The notes below the pieces were generated by a model. It was not told the origin of the DNA. It saw nothing but the letters and a program-made list of their open reading frames with translations, and did not search any database. From positions 1-46,546 of the forward strand of contig CALPYF020000035.1 in NCBI GenBank assembly GCA_943327755.2: a stretch of 46,546 nucleotides of DNA, in the 5' to 3' direction. The translations under genes were made by a program, and so were the position numbers. Positions 16,841 through 24,691 of this stretch are shown here, piece after piece. The stretch's first letter is position 1; each line of letters starts with the position of its first letter. Source of the stretch: Deinococcus hopiensis KR-140 (GTDB taxonomy: Bacteria; Deinococcota; Deinococci; Deinococcales; Deinococcaceae).

Positions 16841-17386
16841 ATGACCCAGACTGCCCCCATTCCCGGCCTCAGTGAGCACACCACCACGGACGCCCTGATC
16901 ACCGCCCTGCGCACGCTGCCCCAACGCCCCCTGCAGTTCCACCTGCATGGCAAGGCGCTCGTACCCGCGGGCTACCACGTCACTGAGGTCAAAGCCGTCA
17001 CCATCGAAGCCATGGACTGCGGCGGAAAGGCCAATGCCTGGCGCGAGACGGTCATTCAGCTGATGGACGGCAGTGCTGAAGAGGCCAGGGCTGGCTTCAT
17101 GACCAACCGCAAGTTCTTGGCCATCTACGACCGCGTCGTCAAGCACATCCCGGTACGCTCAGATGCAGAGGTCCGCTTCGAGTACGGGAACGCCAGCACC
17201 CCGGCCCTGCAGTACCACGTCACCCACGTGGACACTCAGCCTGATCTGATGACCGTGCACCTGCGCATCCCTGGCGTGCAGTGCAAGGCGGGGAACGCCT
17301 GCGGCACGCCCACCGAGGCGGCCAGTGACGGTTGTGAGCCCGCCTCCGATTGCTGCGCGCCTCAGGCGCCCATCACCCTCAGTTGA
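16841..17386 (+). CDS. DUF6428-like Cys-rich protein of the arsenic unit
   Basis: 181 aa, no signal peptide. Residues 10-150 resemble the DUF6428 family, which is often found next to arsenic genes: LRTLPQRPLQFHLHGKALVP, then GYHVTEVKAVTIEAMDCGG and WRETVIQLMD. The last 40 residues are Cys-rich (QCKAGNACGTP, DGCEPASDCCAP), which suggests a metal-binding tail. AAGGAG upstream of the ATG at 16841 fixes the start. It probably belongs to the ArsR-CPTC unit, 46 nt downstream. Function unknown. Confidence 0.75.
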   Translation: MTQTAPIPGLSEHTTTDALITALRTLPQRPLQFHLHGKALVPAGYHVTEVKAVTIEAMDCGGKANAWRETVIQLMDGSAEEARAGFMTNRKFLAIYDRVVKHIPVRSDAEVRFEYGNASTPALQYHVTHVDTQPDLMTVHLRIPGVQCKAGNACGTPTEAASDGCEPASDCCAPQAPITLS

Positions 17387-17462
17387 TGACCAACCTGCCA
17401 GCGTCCACGCGCCCCCTCGTGTGAACCTTGGCCGTGCTGTGCACCGTAAGCCATAGCGCGCT

Positions 17463-17511
17463 GTCTCAACACCTGACACTTTGGGAAATTGATGTGCTGG
17501 ACGTTGGGAAT
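17463..17511 (-). mobile_element. decayed end of an IS4-type element
   Basis: About 48 bases match the last coding bases and 3' end of the IS4-type transposase at the right edge of the window (around 46262-46310), roughly three quarters identical, both reading on the minus strand. The shared core includes AATTTCCC and AAGTGTCAGGTG (one base differs). It marks an old insertion or excision. The rest of 17387-17814 holds no gene I can support. Confidence 0.55.
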
Positions 17512-17814
17512 AGCGTCATAAGCAATTGGAGACAGTACCGGAACGTGTCTCTCCCCCACCGCACGGTTTGGCTCAGAAGTACCGGGGGTTGACGTGAACA
17601 ACTTTCCGAGCAGCCCATCGTGGTTGCAACCGTGCGTGAACCTGATCACGGACAACTGCAACAGCATGTACTTCAGTTGTCGGAGGGGCGAGGGGGGTCT
17701 GCGGGACATCAAGTCTTGGCTCGCCGCCGGTGAAGAACAACCAGACCTGTTGACGCGACCCAGCACGGCTTACCCCGCGACAGGTGGAACGAGGTGCTGA
17801 TCTGCGTCACCGTC

Positions 17815-18030
17815 CTACCACGTGGCCCATCCGTCGTCCTGTCCGACGCTGCCGCTCACGTAACCACCGCCGTGGATCCACAGGCGCCCTGGCAGAGGTC
17901 CTTTGGCGTCTCTCCGCACCGTGACGTCCGGCTGCCCGGCGGCGGCGGGGATGACGTGATCCTCAGTCACGACCTCCGTGAAGGCCGGCAGGTGCGCAGC
18001 CATCTGCTCGAACTGCGCGGCGAATGCGGC
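17815..18030 (-). pseudogene. truncated alpha/beta-hydrolase (HGGGY motif)
   Basis: Starting just after the stop of the oxidoreductase gene, the frame reads AAFAAQFEQMAAHLPAFTE, then DHVIPAAAGQPDVTVRR and LPGRLWIHGGGYVSGS before a stop at 17815. HGGGY is the oxyanion-hole motif of alpha/beta hydrolases of the lipase/esterase (HSL-like) type. The catalytic Ser, Asp and His domains are missing, and the N terminus is cut by the oxidoreductase. It is a relic. A 60-bp piece of the same gene lies inverted at 7192-7250. Confidence 0.7.
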
Positions 18031-18960
18031 TCATGCGGGCGTCCCGTCGGGGATCAGCACGATCTTGCCGCGCACCCCGGGCTGCGCCTGACGCTGCCAG
18101 GCCGCCGCCGTCTCCGAGAGAGGGTAGGTCTGGAAGACCTGCGGCTTGACCTGCCCTGACTCCAGCAGGGGGCGGACGGCGTCCAGGGTTTCGCGGCTGC
18201 CCCGCGTGGTGAGCTTGTGCGCCTCGATGCCATTCTCGGCGGCCAGGGCGTCATGGGTCGGCAGGGTGATGGAGATGAAGCGGCCACCGCGCCGGATCAG
18301 CCGGTATAGGTCCGGCTGGCCCAGTCCGGCCGCGTCCAGCAGCAGGTCGACGGGTTCGGTCTGGCTCAGGGCGGCGAGGTCACGGCTGTTCAGCACCTCG
18401 TCCGCGCCCAGGTCGCGCACCAGGTCCGCGGTGTCGGGCGAGGTGGTCGCGAGGACGTGGGCGCCTGCCGCGCGGGCGAGCTGGACGGCCAGGGTGCCCA
18501 CGCCGCCCGAGGCGCCGTGGATCAGGACGCGCTGACCGGCCTGCAGGTCACCGACAGTCATGAGGGCCTGCCAGGCGGTCTGCAGGACGGTGGCCAGGGA
18601 GGCGGCTTCCACGAAACTCAGGGCGCTGGGCTTGTGGGCGAAGAGGGCGGCTGGAGCGGCGACCTTCTCGGCGTAGGCGCCGCCCGCAATCATGCCGTAC
18701 ACCTCATCGCCGACGGTGAAGCCGGTGACGCCCTTGCCGACGTGTTCCACCACGCCAGCCACGTCCAGGCCCGGCGTCCAGGGGAAGTGCAGGGGCATCA
18801 TCTGACGCATGGCGCCGCTGGCGAGCTTGAGGTCGAGGGGGTTGACGCCGATGGCGCGCGTGGCGATCAGGAGTTCTCCGGGGGCCGCGTGGGGGGTGGG
18901 GACATCGGTCAGGTGCATCGGGGCGGGCGTGCCGTAGTCGGTGACGTGAATGGCGTTCAT
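18031..18960 (-). CDS. NADP-dependent zinc-free alcohol dehydrogenase/quinone oxidoreductase
   Basis: A medium-chain dehydrogenase/reductase of 309 aa. The GroES-like domain (LLIATRAIGVNPLDLKLASG, FPWTPGLDVAGVV) is followed by a Rossmann domain with HGASGGVGTLAVQLARAAGA. The Cys and His ligands of the catalytic zinc are absent, which fits quinone- or enal-reducing members. The ATG at 18960 has GGAGG five nt upstream and replaces a longer frame from 18972. It is divergent from an HxlR regulator that probably controls it through the palindrome between them. Substrate unknown; detoxification of quinones or aldehydes is likely. Confidence 0.88.
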   Translation of the reverse strand: MNAIHVTDYGTPAPMHLTDVPTPHAAPGELLIATRAIGVNPLDLKLASGAMRQMMPLHFPWTPGLDVAGVVEHVGKGVTGFTVGDEVYGMIAGGAYAEKVAAPAALFAHKPSALSFVEAASLATVLQTAWQALMTVGDLQAGQRVLIHGASGGVGTLAVQLARAAGAHVLATTSPDTADLVRDLGADEVLNSRDLAALSQTEPVDLLLDAAGLGQPDLYRLIRRGGRFISITLPTHDALAAENGIEAHKLTTRGSRETLDAVRPLLESGQVKPQVFQTYPLSETAAAWQRQAQPGVRGKIVLIPDGTPA

Positions 18961-18981
18961 ACAGACCTCCATCCACCCATA

Positions 18982-19000
18982 TGGTTACTGAAGGGAACCA
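18982..19000. promoter_or_regulatory. candidate HxlR operator
   Basis: TGGTT-N9-AACCA, an imperfect palindrome (18982-18986 / 18996-19000), lies between the divergent oxidoreductase and HxlR genes, 22 nt before the oxidoreductase start. Position and GTTAC-like half sites fit HxlR binding. Confidence 0.45.
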
Positions 19001-19046
19001 GGGCAGGATTTGGAACTGGTCAGAGTATGTGCCACACTGAGCCGCG

Positions 19047-19460
19047 ATGGAAGAAGGCACACGAAGTGAACCAGGGCACAGCGACGTGACTGCCTGCCTC
19101 AGCCCCGAACCGGAAAACCCCTGTCCTGTGCGCAGCATTCTCGACCGGGTGGGGGACAAGTGGGGCGCGCAGATCATCAGTCACCTGGCCAGTGGCACGA
19201 CCAGGTTCAACGAGCTCAAGCGTCAGATCGAGGGCATCAGTCAACGGATGCTGACCGAAACGCTCCGTAAACTGGAGCGCGACGGGCTGCTGACGCGCAC
19301 GGTGTACCCCAGCATTCCGCCCAAGGTGGAGTACAGCCTGACGCCGCTGGGCGAGACGCTGGTGCCGATCATCCGGGAACTGGTGGGGTGGGCCAAGGCC
19401 AACAGCGCCGTGATCAAAGCGTCCCGCGAGCAGTACGACGCCGAGCAGACCACAAACTGA
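19047..19460 (+). CDS. HxlR-family transcriptional regulator
   Basis: A winged-helix regulator of 137 aa. Family text is clear: PCPVRSILDRVGDKWGAQII, then HLASGTTRFNELKRQIEGIS and QRMLTETLRKLERDGLLTR with VEYSLTPLGETL. The Cys in ENPCPV is at the position used by redox- or aldehyde-sensing members. It is divergently placed from the oxidoreductase at 18031-18960, the normal layout for HxlR regulators and their targets. It likely senses the oxidoreductase's substrate. Confidence 0.9.
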   Translation: MEEGTRSEPGHSDVTACLSPEPENPCPVRSILDRVGDKWGAQIISHLASGTTRFNELKRQIEGISQRMLTETLRKLERDGLLTRTVYPSIPPKVEYSLTPLGETLVPIIRELVGWAKANSAVIKASREQYDAEQTTN

Positions 19461-19551
19461 ACCCTGAACCCCTGTCGTGCCGCAGTTCCAGGCAGCCTCC
19501 AGCAGTGACCGCGAGCACTCCAGCTCACTCATGCTTGCCCGCGTGTGGGCC

Positions 19552-19797
19552 ATGCCAGACTACCTGCAGAATCATTTTCTCGGCCGCCGCGTCCTGTACG
19601 GCCGCAGCATTCCCAACGGCACCAAGGTCGTCAACACCGACCCCCACGCCGACGTCAAGAAGTGCCTGAAGTGCAGCGCCGCCGTCGCCAAGCTGCACCC
19701 CGCCGCGCCTGCGGACGCCACCCCCCGCCCCAGCACCGATCCCGCCGAGTTCCAGCCACTACGTCCGCGTCACCATCAATCATCGCGGGCATCCTGA
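19552..19797 (+). CDS. small unknown protein at the head of the ParB-like block
   Basis: 81 aa. The first half looks like folded protein (PDYLQNHFLGRRVLYGRSIP, NGTKVVNTDPHADVKKCLKC with a CxxC), the rest is Pro/Ala/Arg-rich and may be out of frame. The ATG at 19552 is chosen; one at 19531 is possible. Its TGA overlaps the next ATG at 19797 by one base, so translation would be coupled. No family recognised. Confidence 0.45.
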   Translation: MPDYLQNHFLGRRVLYGRSIPNGTKVVNTDPHADVKKCLKCSAAVAKLHPAAPADATPRPSTDPAEFQPLRPRHHQSSRAS

Positions 19798-19947
19798 TGG
19801 CCACGGACGACACCGTCGTCGTGATGCAGCCCAGCGGCCAGCACGCGCAGGTGCCCCGGGCCGACTGCACCCCCACCACGCTGCCCCCCGCACTGGCCTC
19901 GCACCCGGCGACCTGATCATCTCCCCGGTTCGACCGGCCTGTGGCGC
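19797..19947 (+). pseudogene. frameshifted N-terminal part of the ParB-like gene
   Basis: From the ATG at 19797 the text reads MATDDTVVVMQPSGQHAQV and continues to CTPTTLPP. After a run of six C it makes sense only in the next frame (RTGLAPGDLIISP), and after another slip near 19933 only in the frame of the ParB-like gene (STGLWRVTAFDAETG). Two single-base indels in about 60 bases thus separate an N-terminal domain from the gene at 19948. These could be real mutations or sequence errors in C/G runs. Confidence 0.5.
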
Positions 19948-21501
19948 GTGACGGCCTTCGACGCCGAGACGGGCACCTACACGTGCACCTGGATGCACGA
20001 CCCCGAAAGGGTCATGAAGTCAACCGGCGACACCCCGATGGTGTTCCAGCGCGACACGCTTGCCGCCATGTTCGCGGACCTGGAGATCAGCTCGGCCGAG
20101 GCTGAACCAGCGAATCCCTCAGAAGCTCCGGAATCCACCCGGTTCCAGATCCCGGACTTCGAGTCCGTGACCCTCGGCATGCAGCAGGTGCCGTGGAACA
20201 AGATCCTGCCCAGCCCCCTCAACCCGCACAAGGCCTTCGAAGCGGCCGCGCTGCGGGAACTGGCGATCAGCATCCACGGCGAGGGCCTCCAGCAGAACCT
20301 CGTGGTGCGCCCCCACCCCGACCGGCACGGGTTCTACGAGATCGCCGCCGGGGAACGCCGGTACCGCGCGATCGGCCTGCTCGTCACCGGCTTCGAACGG
20401 GAAGGGCACGAGTGGGTCGAGGTGCCGGACAGCTACCCCGTGAACGTCCTGGTGCAGCAGCTCACGGACCTGGAACTGCTCCAGAAGGCCACGGCGGAGC
20501 AGGTGCAGCGCCGCCGCATGACCCCGCTGGAGGAGGCCGACGCGTTCGCCGCCATGATTGACCGGGGCGCCGCGGTCGCGCAGCTGCACGCCCTGTCCGG
20601 TTTGGGCCAGCGCACCATCACCCGCCGCGTCGAGATCAGCCGTCACCTCATCCCGGATCTGCGCGCCATGTACGACGTCGGGAAGCTCACCCTCGGGCAG
20701 GTCGAGATCCTGGCCCAGGCCACGCCCGGCCTGCAGGATCACCTGCTGCGCCACCAGCTCAAATACACCCCGGCTACCACCCCCGAGCAGCTCAAGTACT
20801 TGATCCATGACACCACGTTCCCGACCAGCCGCGCGCAGTTCCCCCGCACTTGGTACACCGGCACGGTCATGGCCGCGGACCTGTCCGGCGATCTGCCCGA
20901 ACGGTTCGACGACCGCGATCAGGCGATGGCCCTGCAGGTGAAGCACGCCGTGGCTCTGGCGCAGGAGGACGTCCGGCAGGGCGCGGTGTTCGCGGACGTC
21001 CGTGAGGACCCTGAAACGCAGCTGTGGCGGTACCAGAAGGCGGAAGGCAGCGTGGACAGCGGCGTGGTGTACAACGTGAATTCCAAGACCGGCGAGCTCA
21101 CGCGCCACCCCGGGTACCTGACCCAGGCGCAGTACATGGCTCCGAACTACCGCTTCGAAGCGCCCCGCCCGTCTCCCACGCACGAGACGCCCCATCGGCC
21201 TGCCGGCTCTGCGGCCACGCCCAGTGCTGCGGCCCCGGCGGCCTCCAGTGCTGCGGCCCCGGCGCCGGCGAGACCCCGGTACGCCCTGCACAACCTGACG
21301 CAGGACGTCGCCGCTCAATTCGCCGCGCTGCCCACCGCGGGTCTCGCTGCACTCATCTACGCCTACGCCTACGAAGGCTGGGGTTACCTGGAGACCGCGG
21401 CCAGCCGCACGGCCGCTGAAGAACTGGCGCGACTGACCGGCGGCATGCTCACCACGGACCAGCGGACCCTGACGCTCGGTTTCGACGACGATCAGGGATA
21501 G
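19948..21501 (+). CDS. ParB/RepB/Spo0J-type protein
   Basis: 517 aa. Residues 80-145 are a ParB N-terminal (CTPase/Srx-like) domain: VPWNKILPSPLNPHKAFEA, LRELAISIHGEGLQQNLVVR and the GERRYRA box at 135-141. A helix-turn-helix region follows (LHALSGLGQRTITRRVEIS). The second half has an Ala/Pro-rich linker and an unfamiliar C-terminal domain (TAGLAALIYAYAYEGWGYL). No ParA stands next to it; the window's ParA is 22 kb away with a different partner, so this may be a phage- or plasmid-type ParB used for regulation or DNA processing. The GTG at 19948 is the first usable start in this frame, but the gene probably began at 19797 before two frameshifts. Confidence 0.85.
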   Translation: MTAFDAETGTYTCTWMHDPERVMKSTGDTPMVFQRDTLAAMFADLEISSAEAEPANPSEAPESTRFQIPDFESVTLGMQQVPWNKILPSPLNPHKAFEAAALRELAISIHGEGLQQNLVVRPHPDRHGFYEIAAGERRYRAIGLLVTGFEREGHEWVEVPDSYPVNVLVQQLTDLELLQKATAEQVQRRRMTPLEEADAFAAMIDRGAAVAQLHALSGLGQRTITRRVEISRHLIPDLRAMYDVGKLTLGQVEILAQATPGLQDHLLRHQLKYTPATTPEQLKYLIHDTTFPTSRAQFPRTWYTGTVMAADLSGDLPERFDDRDQAMALQVKHAVALAQEDVRQGAVFADVREDPETQLWRYQKAEGSVDSGVVYNVNSKTGELTRHPGYLTQAQYMAPNYRFEAPRPSPTHETPHRPAGSAATPSAAAPAASSAAAPAPARPRYALHNLTQDVAAQFAALPTAGLAALIYAYAYEGWGYLETAASRTAAEELARLTGGMLTTDQRTLTLGFDDDQG

Positions 21502-21507
21502 TTCGGA

Positions 21508-21870
21508 TTGCACCACGTGCTGCCTGCGCTGCTCGCCGCGCCAGAGCAGGTGCTACTCGACGTGTGGCAGGGCATGACGGCCAGCATGATCGAGAGCGCA
21601 CTGGACCTCAACAGTGCCGGGCACCTCGTCCAGTCCAGGCACGCCGAGTGGACGCTGACCGAGGCCTACCTCGCGGCCTGCGACACCCTGGCCCTGCACG
21701 AGATCTGGGACGACACCGAGATGGGTGACCGGGCCAATACCACGGACGAGTACTTGCGGTCGGTGCTTCTCGAAGAGGCGCCAAAGCTCGCCGCCCGCCA
21801 GTTCCTCCCCCGTATTCTCCGGCCCGATGACGTCGAGGGCGCAGTGTCCGAGCAGGTGCCGAATGCCTGA
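21508..21870 (+). CDS. hypothetical protein of the ParB-like block
   Basis: 120 aa, acidic and helical (QVLLDVWQGMTASMIESALD, WTLTEAYLAACDTLALHEIW). Starts with TTG at 21508, or GTG at 21517, 6 nt after the ParB-like stop. Its end overlaps the next start by 8 nt. No family recognised. Confidence 0.6.
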   Translation: MHHVLPALLAAPEQVLLDVWQGMTASMIESALDLNSAGHLVQSRHAEWTLTEAYLAACDTLALHEIWDDTEMGDRANTTDEYLRSVLLEEAPKLAARQFLPRILRPDDVEGAVSEQVPNA

Positions 21871-22138
21871 CTTGCCCCTCACCCGCATCCTCGCGCCCCT
21901 GCTGGGGCAGTCTGAGCGGGTCGGGCTGGCGGTGCTCGGCAGCGTGATCATCGCCCACGTCGCCAGCGCCCGCAGCGCGGACCTGTTCGAGGCGGGCTGG
22001 GCGGCCCGTCTGGACGAACAGCGCCGCGACCGTGCCGGCACCCTCCGGCAGTGGCGGCGTGGCTGGGACCACGCAAACACCTACTTGGCAGGCCTGATCG
22101 CCGCCCAGCAGCCCACGGAATGGGCGGCGAGCGCATGA
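21863..22138 (+). CDS. hypothetical protein of the ParB-like block
   Basis: 91 aa beginning MPDLPLTRILAPLLGQ; a moderately hydrophobic stretch (GLAVLGSVIIAHVASARS) is followed by a charged helix (LDEQRRDRAGTLRQWRRGW). The start overlaps the previous gene and its TGA overlaps the next ATG (ATGA at 22135). Possibly a small helical nucleic-acid binding protein. No family recognised. Confidence 0.6.
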   Translation: MPDLPLTRILAPLLGQSERVGLAVLGSVIIAHVASARSADLFEAGWAARLDEQRRDRAGTLRQWRRGWDHANTYLAGLIAAQQPTEWAASA

Positions 22139-22493
22139 CCCTACCCCTGAACCGTCCTGAGGACTTCAGCCAGCACCGGCCGACCTGGCGTGGTCGTGAC
22201 CGTGGAGGGCGAGCGGGGCGCGTCACCACGTCGACGGGAAACTGCTCACCGACCGGCGGGACAACCTGCGCAACGGCTGGCTCCGCGTGGCGCTGCGCCG
22301 CACCAGCGGCTGCCTGCAGCCGGGCGATTGGGTCAGGGTCTATGGGCACGGGGAACCTCTCAGTTCGACGGACACGACCACGTTCGACGGGGATATCGGT
22401 CTCATCCTCGACGAGTTCAGTGAGCACGTCGGGCCGGACTTCCTGGTCGCAGTGCGCACCCAGGTCGGCCTGTACACCTGTCGGGCCGAGTAG
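22135..22493 (+). pseudogene. gene with two frameshifts
   Basis: Protein-like text runs through all three frames. MTLPLNRPEDFSQHRPTW comes first, then VVVTVEGERG from about 22188. From about 22225 the text is HHVDGKLLTDRRDNLRNGWL and RVALRRTSGCLQPGDWV, ending VAVRTQVGLYTCRAE at 22493. The whole would be a ~118-aa protein with a small beta-rich fold. Two single-base slips within 40 bases break it. Decay or sequence error cannot be told apart here. Confidence 0.55.
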
Positions 22494-22525
22494 CTTCAAC
22501 GCATCACCTGCGCTGAGGCGTTCGC

Positions 22526-22759
22526 ATGACGCCGACCGATCCGCCCGCCGTGCTGGAAGTCAAGCGCGCGATGAGCCAGCTGCTCCGCGCGCAGGGGCAC
22601 TCGGAAGTCGGCCACGTGACCTGCCTGCACGAACTGAGCCTGCAGGCCGGATTCGAGAACTGGCAGGCCTACAGCGCCTCACTGCGCACAGCGGCCGGGC
22701 TGCCCCCGAAGCGCCAGCTCACCCGCAGCGCCCAGCAGAGCCGCCTGGAGCGCGCGTGA
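22526..22759 (+). CDS. hypothetical protein of the ParB-like block
   Basis: 77 aa, helical (AVLEVKRAMSQLLRAQGHSE, CLHELSLQAGFENWQAYSAS) with a basic tail (PKRQLTRSAQQSRLERA) typical of small DNA-binding or scaffold proteins. Starts at ATG 22526; its TGA overlaps the next GTG start (22756). No family recognised. Confidence 0.6.
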   Translation: MTPTDPPAVLEVKRAMSQLLRAQGHSEVGHVTCLHELSLQAGFENWQAYSASLRTAAGLPPKRQLTRSAQQSRLERA

Positions 22760-23094
22760 GCACCTTCCACATCCTGCTGCACTACATTCCCGCCGCACTG
22801 CGCGCCGAACGCGGCTCGCTGGCCATCGAGCAGCTGCCCGCCCGCCTGAACGCCGGGCCGATCAAGACCAGTCAGCTGCGGCACGCCCTGAACATCCTGC
22901 GGGTGCATGACGTCATCCGGCGCGTGCCGGTCACGCCCCTGGTGCTGGCCGAGCTGACCCGCCAGGGCGTCGAGCGGCTGCCCGTGCACGACTATGAACT
23001 CACCGGGAATCCCCGCGCCCACGAGTTCACCGCCTGGCTCGACGACATCGCGACCCCGAGCCGCCGCAGAGGGACACTCCGGAGATCCGCGTGA
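22756..23094 (+). CDS. winged-helix-like hypothetical protein
   Basis: 112 aa from GTG 22756 (GTGA overlap with the gene before). FHILLHYIPAALRAERGSLA and LNAGPIKTSQLRHALNILRV, then HDVIRRVPVTPLVLAELTRQ, resemble a winged helix with a recognition helix near KTSQLRHAL. The tail is basic (PSRRRGTLRRSA). It may regulate the block. The fold assignment is from secondary-structure feel only. Confidence 0.55.
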   Translation: MSTFHILLHYIPAALRAERGSLAIEQLPARLNAGPIKTSQLRHALNILRVHDVIRRVPVTPLVLAELTRQGVERLPVHDYELTGNPRAHEFTAWLDDIATPSRRRGTLRRSA

Positions 23095-23107
23095 ACCGGG
23101 AGACGAC

Positions 23108-23254
23108 GTGCACGTCCTGATCGCCCGCGCCCCCGGCGGCACCACACCCGCGGTGAGCTGCGAGACCTCGGCCGAGTTCGGCGTGCGCTTCACTCGCACG
23201 ATGGAGGTGCACCGTATAGCGCGCACCCTCCAGGCCATCCTTCAGACAACCTGA
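23108..23254 (+). CDS. very small hypothetical protein
   Basis: 48 aa, MHVLIARAPGGTTPAVSCET then FGVRFTRTMEVHRIARTLQA. GTG at 23108 with GGGAG six nt upstream. Last gene of the ParB-like block. No family recognised. Confidence 0.5.
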   Translation: MHVLIARAPGGTTPAVSCETSAEFGVRFTRTMEVHRIARTLQAILQTT

Positions 23255-23407
23255 CGAGTGCCGTCACCCGCCGCCCGCACTCATGGCCACCGTCAGCGAA
23301 GGACGATCCGCCTACCCACCTGACGCGGCATTCCCCCTCATCCGAAGCACCTGACGCTGCGCCTGCACGGGAACGCTCCCTGCGGATGACCTGAGGGCGC
23401 AGCCGGG

Positions 23408-23740
23408 TCAGGCGCGAGGGAGGTCCCGGCGCAGCACGAACAACCAATTCCCAGCAATCAGCCACGGCAGGAACGCCACCAGGGTACCGATGATGTTAAC
23501 GACCAGCAGGAGCAGCAGTCCAGCGCCGCGGCCCACATTGCGGGAGTCATACGCCGCCAACGACGGCACGAGCTCGATCAAAAGGAAGGGTAGGACACCG
23601 CCGAACACCACGGCGCCCAGCACGCCCAGTGCGGCGCGCCAGGCCAGGTCGCGCTGACCGGTCCAGTTGGCGTAGGCGAAGATCAGGCCGGCGGCCAGGA
23701 TGCCGAGGCTGGCCCCGAAACTGTTCAGCAGTGTGGTCAT
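23408..23740 (-). CDS. small integral membrane protein
   Basis: 110 aa with three likely transmembrane helices: GASLGILAAGLIFAYANW, ALGVLGAVVFGGVLPFLLI and GLLLLLVVNIIGTLVAFLPW. The C terminus is short and basic. No catalytic motif is seen. The ATG at 23740 follows GCGGAG directly. It is convergent with the ParB-like block and divergent from the next gene. Function unknown. Confidence 0.65.
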   Translation of the reverse strand: MTTLLNSFGASLGILAAGLIFAYANWTGQRDLAWRAALGVLGAVVFGGVLPFLLIELVPSLAAYDSRNVGRGAGLLLLLVVNIIGTLVAFLPWLIAGNWLFVLRRDLPRA

Positions 23741-23865
23741 CTCCGCACCCTATGCCGGGGCGGACGGCCGCGTTGCCACAGATGCCGGGGTCAGCAGCCT
23801 GGGGCAAGGGACCGGTGCGCCATTTGACCGATTCCCGGCAGGTTCCGGTCCTCTACGCTGAACCT

Positions 23866-24132
23866 ATGCCCGCTGAGCGCCCACACCGCTGGAAAGACGC
23901 CTGGAGGCGGTTCGCGCAGGGCATTGGACAGGTGGGTGTGGCCCTCAACGGACTGTTCGGGCAGGGCGTTCCGCCCCCGCCGCCGCCCCTACCCGTGCAC
24001 ACCTGGAGTGCCCCGCCCCCACCGGACGATGCGCTCAGCGCGGCATTCCAGCGTGCGCGTGAGGCCGGGCGAGCAGAACCGCACCCGCGGGCCGAAGGGA
24101 CGTCCGCCGGGGACGAGTCGACTCGCACGTGA
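23866..24132 (+). CDS. small Pro-rich hypothetical protein
   Basis: 88 aa. An amphipathic N-terminal helix (RWKDAWRRFAQGIGQVGVAL) is followed by a proline run (PPPPPPLPVHTW) and an acidic/basic tail. TACGCT lies 6 nt before the ATG at 23866 and there is no ribosome-binding site, so it may be leaderless. No family recognised. Confidence 0.5.
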   Translation: MPAERPHRWKDAWRRFAQGIGQVGVALNGLFGQGVPPPPPPLPVHTWSAPPPPDDALSAAFQRAREAGRAEPHPRAEGTSAGDESTRT

Positions 24133-24274
24133 CCACCGAGGAGCGCTGATCCAGTCTCCGAGGGGAATGGCCGCGTCACCGGTCCGGATCTGGGCTTCCC
24201 GGTCTTCATGAGTGTCAGCCGCTCTGCCCACGTGCGCATGAACGGGATGCCGCTTCAAGTCCTGCATCGCCCCC

Positions 24275-24309
24275 TTGCATTCCGATGCCCCTCGCTTTAC
24301 GATGCCCCT
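24275..24309 (+). promoter_or_regulatory. promoter of the PadR operon with direct repeats
   Basis: TTGCAT (24275-24280), a 17-nt spacer and TACGAT (24298-24303). GATGCCCCT occurs twice, at 24284-24292 and 24301-24309, one copy in the spacer and one across the -10 box; the repeats may be the PadR operator. The leader to the ATG is about 50 nt. Confidence 0.6.
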
Positions 24310-24361
24310 ATCACCAGCATCGCCAAGCGAGGTCACCGCACGTGACCCCGGAAGGAGCTCC

Positions 24362-24691
24362 ATGGACGCCCAGCAACTCAAAGGTCACCTCGACCTCCTC
24401 CTCCTCGCCACCCTGGACACCGGCCCCCGCTACGGCGGCCAGATCATCGCTGACGTCCAGGCCAGCACGGACGGCTACTTCAGCATGCGCGAAGGCACCC
24501 TCTACCCCGCCCTGCACCGCCTCGAAAAACAGGGCTTCATCCACGGCGAATTCCAGACCCTCCCCCGCGGCGGCAGCCCCGTCAAGGTCTACACCCTTAC
24601 CCCCACCGGCAAGACCGAACTGACCGCCCAGCGCGAGAAATACGACCGCTTCACCCGCGCCGTACGCGGCGTCATCGGCGGCCCGGCATGA
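24362..24691 (+). CDS. PadR-family transcriptional regulator
   Basis: A winged-helix repressor of 109 aa with the family pattern: LKGHLDLLLLATLDTGPRYG, IIADVQASTDGYFSMREGTL, then YPALHRLEKQGFIHGEF. AAGGAG upstream of ATG 24362 sets the start. Its TGA overlaps the ATG of the next gene. PadR genes followed by proteins with an N-terminal permease-prefix-like domain are a common pair, in which the regulator controls the membrane protein. It likely autoregulates through the direct repeats in its promoter. Confidence 0.92.
   Translation: MDAQQLKGHLDLLLLATLDTGPRYGGQIIADVQASTDGYFSMREGTLYPALHRLEKQGFIHGEFQTLPRGGSPVKVYTLTPTGKTELTAQREKYDRFTRAVRGVIGGPA

Noticed and set aside
17530..17620. Group II intron domain V remnant
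   Set aside because: A GAGCC/GGTAC-like pairing was noticed, but the catalytic triad, bulge and length do not fit and no maturase text is found.
20119..21516. 465-codon minus strand frame opposite the ParB-like gene
   Set aside because: Shadow of the ParB frame; the + strand carries the recognised GERRYRA motif.
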